From the NCBI GenBank assembly GCA_963691655.1, contig OY829329.1:60773408-60837407 (forward strand): DNA of 64,000 nt, given 5' to 3'. A program made the translations under genes and the position numbers. Shown one piece after another: positions 60,803 to 64,000 of this stretch. The notes beneath the pieces were generated by a model that did no database searches, had not been told where the DNA came from, and saw only the letters and a list, made by a program, of their open reading frames with translations. Numbering within the stretch: position 1 is the stretch's first letter; each line of letters starts with the position of its first letter. This stretch comes from Toxonevra muliebris. Its lineage: Eukaryota > Arthropoda > Insecta > Diptera > Pallopteridae.

Positions 60803-61117
60803 CCACCAAACTGCCCTGACTTGCGTCCAATCGAAAAATATTGGGCTATTATAAAACAGCATCTTCGTCTTTGTTTACAAATGGAAAAGAGCGACTAAAA
60901 CGGTTGGTGAAAGCGGTGTTAAAACGCTAATGGGGAGTGTGAAAACAAAAGTTCGAAAATTCGGGATTTGTAAACCCGAAAGTTAATAAACTTTTTAAAG
61001 TTTCATACACTTTAATATATGTCTCTAATAAATTAATACAAAATAAATTTCTAATTACTTTTAATTCAAAGAACAAATCAAAATAAAATGTAAACATTTT
61101 TTCGTGAACATTCTTTA

Positions 61118-61978
61118 CATACCTACGATATACATACCTGAAAGGCACAAGAGTTTTGCATAACTGGCTCACCAAAGGTCCTCAAAAATTTGAACCGGTA
61201 GAAGAACAGTAGATCAATTCTTTAAATTCATACCAACTTCCACTTAGATTTTTTATAGATCCATAATTTTTTTGAATTAGCCTTCAAACTTATTCTTTTA
61301 TAAACAACGTGTCCTTAGGTCCATACATGCAAATTTCTGGGAGGAATATTTTTAAATATTTCTATAACACAGAAACTAAAAGTTTCGAATATGGCAACTG
61401 AAATTCATTTATATTTCTAGACACTACAATTACAATTTTACATATCCTGTTAGATGTCAACAATATCCTTTTCATAAGTACCAAGCCCCTTTAATTACGT
61501 CAATACTCTAGTCTACCCACTACCGCTGTTTTTTTTTTTTTCTTTTTTTGTCAATCTTTAGTGTTTATGCATTTTGCCGTCTTCGTTGTGTTTATGTGTC
61601 TATGAATGAATTTTATTCAATTAAAATTTTGCATTTCTGCTCTGTTGGCCAACATCCGTTCTGGAAATGGGATGAAACCGAATGAAACACTACAATATAA
61701 GGTATAAGAGCCATTCGTTACTATATTTGTGTGTGTGAGTAGTGTGGTGTTCATTTTGTCATTCCCAGAAACTGTGGCAAAGCGTATTTCCGTCCTAACT
61801 TGCTTTCGTCCTCTTTCTCTTGCAGTCATTGTTTCTGTGAATTTATGTATCGTGGCTTTTGTTGAATACAACTACGAATATATTTGCTTTATATTAAGTT
61901 GACCTGAAAACTTTTTGCTTGTTTATACAAGTGTATATGTATATAAACAATGTCATTTGTGTCGTCGTTTTACATATA
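61118..61978. other. AT-rich non-coding DNA
   Basis: A T-run is at 61529-61541. No gene or transposon end is recognised. Confidence 0.55.
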
Positions 61979-62973
61979 CATAGTAGCAGGGCCGTAGCCA
62001 GAAATTTATTTCGGGGGGGGGGGGTTTCATTCAAAGAAAATATTCATTAATAATTTTTATGATACATTTGACGGACCCTATAAAATTAAAATTTTAGGAA
62101 AAATTTTCCAATTTTTTTAATCTTAACCTCAAAAAAATGGCCAAAAGTGACAAAAAATTCACAAAATAATCAAATTAAATTTTTTGAAATAAATATTATT
62201 CAATGTGCATTCAAATGCATTTTTTTTTTTATCGTGAAGGACATAATTTTATTAACTCATTGACTTCCCACTACTGACGATGTACCCAACCTCAAAAAAA
62301 TTACAAAAAATAGTAGAAACTCATTTTTTTCAAATGATCATCATTGGAAATTTGAGCCATTATCAATGATACGGAATTAGATTGAGATCTTTCGTTGTGC
62401 TCTGACCAATAATGCGTTAAAAAATAATTATATTTTAAGATTGTCTCCTAAACTGAATGGGTTTTGCTAATAAGATGGAGTTTTTGCGAAAGAACTTTTC
62501 ACGTTGAACACGAATCTGAGGTCAAAAACTTCCCATCACGTCACGTTTTAGGAAAAAAATGGGGTTCAAGCAAGTCGAATTTTACAAGGATCCGATAATT
62601 TTTTCTATTTTTTATTAATTTTTAAACTTTTCAAACTCATTCAGGACGAAACTTTAAATCAAAAACAGTTACAGGAGTGTTCAATATCAACTTCCCTTTT
62701 TGAATCGGTAGTCAAACCTCATGTCGAAGAAAACAAATCGGATTTGATCGCATAGTGTAATATTTCAAATTTATTTATTTTTATATTTGACTTTTTAGAA
62801 AAAAAACCGATGGAAATAAAAAATATCGTTATGTAGATTTTATTTTGATTTTTTTTCCATTCATTGGCAATTAATCTCTAAAATTAGAATAAAGTTTCCA
62901 CAATCCCGGGGGGGTGTCAGAACCCCCAAATCAGGGGGGGGCTCCCCCCGCTAAATACGGCCTTGCATAGTAG
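61979..62973. mobile_element. hAT-A copy 3 (non-autonomous)
   Basis: The element at 61987-62965 is flanked by an exact 8-bp duplication, CATAGTAG (61979-61986, 62966-62973). Ends are CAGGGCCGTA and CAAGGCCGTA (reverse complement). A run of 12-13 G sits about 26 bp inside the left end. C- and G-runs (CCCGGGGGGG, GGGGGGGGCTCCCCCC) sit inside the right end. Together with copies 1 and 2 it defines the family consensus. It has a deletion relative to copy 2 near 62375-62395. Confidence 0.94.
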
Positions 62974-64000
62974 TTAGAAGTATCCTTACTTTTATTCCAA
63001 CTCTATCTCTCTCTTTTTCTTTTACGCTCTTTAACTTTCTCTCTTGCCTTTGATAGGCCGTGTACCTATAGTTTGTATCAAGTTAAACTGTATTGATTTT
63101 TCGTTTTAAAAATAATGTCTATTAATTTAAAGTTTATTTGTCATGCATTTATTGGAATATATATGCGAAAAATTTTCAAGTGAAATTAAGATTTTGGTAA
63201 TAAACAAAATTGGTAATGAAAGATTTAAAATTTGATCAAAATATCACAATATGTTGAAGCCGAACCATTTGTGTGATTCAATTCTCGAGAGCTAAATAAA
63301 TTAATAAGAGATTCAATTATTCGATACACAAACCTAACTAAGATACTTTAGTCTATCTAGAAAACACTTGACTTGCATTTATTTCGAGAACAATAGTGCT
63401 AGATTTTGCTGTTCAGTACATTGAGCTACAGCAGCCTCCGAGTAAAATACAACACTGAATTTACTCTGAATAGAGTAGGACTCAATTTGGCTATTAAATA
63501 CACGAATCTAAGAGTGCCGTGATATAACTCCAAGGGACATAATTCAAAATTTTGCATTTGGAGTTATTTCTCCTAATTTGTGGTCATAATTCTAAATTTT
63601 TCATTTAGAGGACAATACTGGCTTTATTCTGAAGAAGCGTTAAGCTTGACGTTCCTATTCTATACGCAAACTCAACTAAGTTGGTCTCGTCTATGTAGAG
63701 AACTCAAAACCGGATTCTACTATTTCATTTACAAACCTATCTAGAACCTTTTAGTTTGTCTAAAAAAAAACAAACTTTAGAGTGAAAAACATAAAACGAA
63801 TTTAGTTTGATATTGATTTATTAAATCTTTAAAGCCTGAAGGAAACTACTATTGTAAAAATGAAGAAAAAAAGTGGAAATTGTATGTAATAGAGTATGTA
63901 TGCAACAAACAAAGACTGCGATGCTAAAGCAAACTAGAGCATTGCTCTCTCAAATACATAACAAATCACACTTGCTTTCTCACACTAGCACTTTAATGTG
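62974..64000. other. AT-rich non-coding DNA to the window end
   Basis: A CT-rich patch (63003-63045) is followed by unremarkable AT-rich sequence. No gene or element end is recognised. Confidence 0.5.

Larger units (their letters stand above)
59176..60958 (+). pseudogene. Tc1/mariner transposase, broken (DD37E-like)
   Basis: The N-terminal frame (about 59182-59352) reads EAEKIIDTYLKNSNVGYASI, then ARETGSSRATVRKVI, a helix-turn-helix DNA-binding region. After frameshifts the frame at 59533-59805 contains MDDEMMVKADFRQLAG, with the first catalytic aspartate, and KKFMVWQAICSCGK. A further frame reads LQDLATIHYSAEALNWYTRN (about 59887-59945), which holds the second aspartate. The coding sequence is then cut by a nested hAT element. 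It resumes with NPPNCPDLRPIEKYWAIIKQ at about 60800-60860, giving the third acidic residue (E of RPIE). Spacing in related insect proteins suggests the DD37E group, but residues appear lost here. Several frameshifts make it inactive. Confidence 0.88.
59018..61117 (+). mobile_element. Tc1/mariner element with perfect 31-bp ends, split by a hAT insertion
   Basis: Ends 59020-59050 and 61085-61115 are perfect inverted repeats of 31 bp, starting AAGAATGTTCACG. TA flanks both sides (59018-59019, 61116-61117). The interior encodes a broken transposase in the plus direction. Without the nested hAT element and its duplication, the length is about 1.25 kb, normal for a full-length Tc1/mariner element. 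The perfect ends argue that this copy is among the younger ones in the window. Confidence 0.95.

Overview
The window looks like non-coding DNA from a higher (cyclorrhaphan) fly. It is strongly AT-rich, with many A/T runs, CAA/CAG-type (opa-like) stretches, ATGT/ACAT and GA/CT microsatellites, and a dense load of degraded dipteran-type transposons. I cannot fix the species. I found no host protein-coding gene, tRNA, rRNA, CRISPR array or bacterial feature. Every open frame I could recognise belongs to a dead transposable element. The window is most simply a large intron or an intergenic region.

Layout: 1-2051 is featureless. 2052-3532 is a piggyBac-like element carrying a Tc1/mariner-like relic. 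5911-6414 is a MITE with an 8-bp target duplication. 6500-8084 is a three-layer nest: a TAA-flanked MITE, hAT-A copy 1 and a 76-bp retroelement tail. 8415-9399 is a TA-flanked element with a pogo-like zinc-knuckle relic. 11533-14386 holds a hAT-B left end, hAT-A copy 2 and a Tc1-like transposase relic. 16718-17013 is a short MITE. 17738-19160 is a decayed tandem array. 20743-22716 holds a SINE-like unit and a LINE 3' half with RNase H. 24713-25573 is a hAT element rich in CGGGGAATT. 26902-28651 is a hAT element holding a TTAA element.

30919-32117 combines element M, repeat D, a decayed array and a tRNA-derived SINE. 32299-34131 is a foldback element with arms of about 0.4 kb. 35021-43165 is a string of decayed tandem arrays interrupted by a second LINE relic and a TTAA-type element. 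47175-48622 has perfect 28-bp inverted repeats. 52361-53234 joins M, a 306-bp hAT-like MITE and D. 56417-57713 is hAT-B. 59018-61117 is another three-layer nest in a Tc1/mariner element with perfect 31-bp ends. 61979-62973 is hAT-A copy 3.

No operon or pathway links these parts. What the window records is insertion history. Target-site duplications are readable at more than a dozen junctions, so the order of insertion can be reconstructed. I see no new defence or metabolic system. The most interesting points are the nested insertions, the SINE that shares a LINE's 3' tail, the recurring M/D/array modules, and several MITE families that I cannot name.
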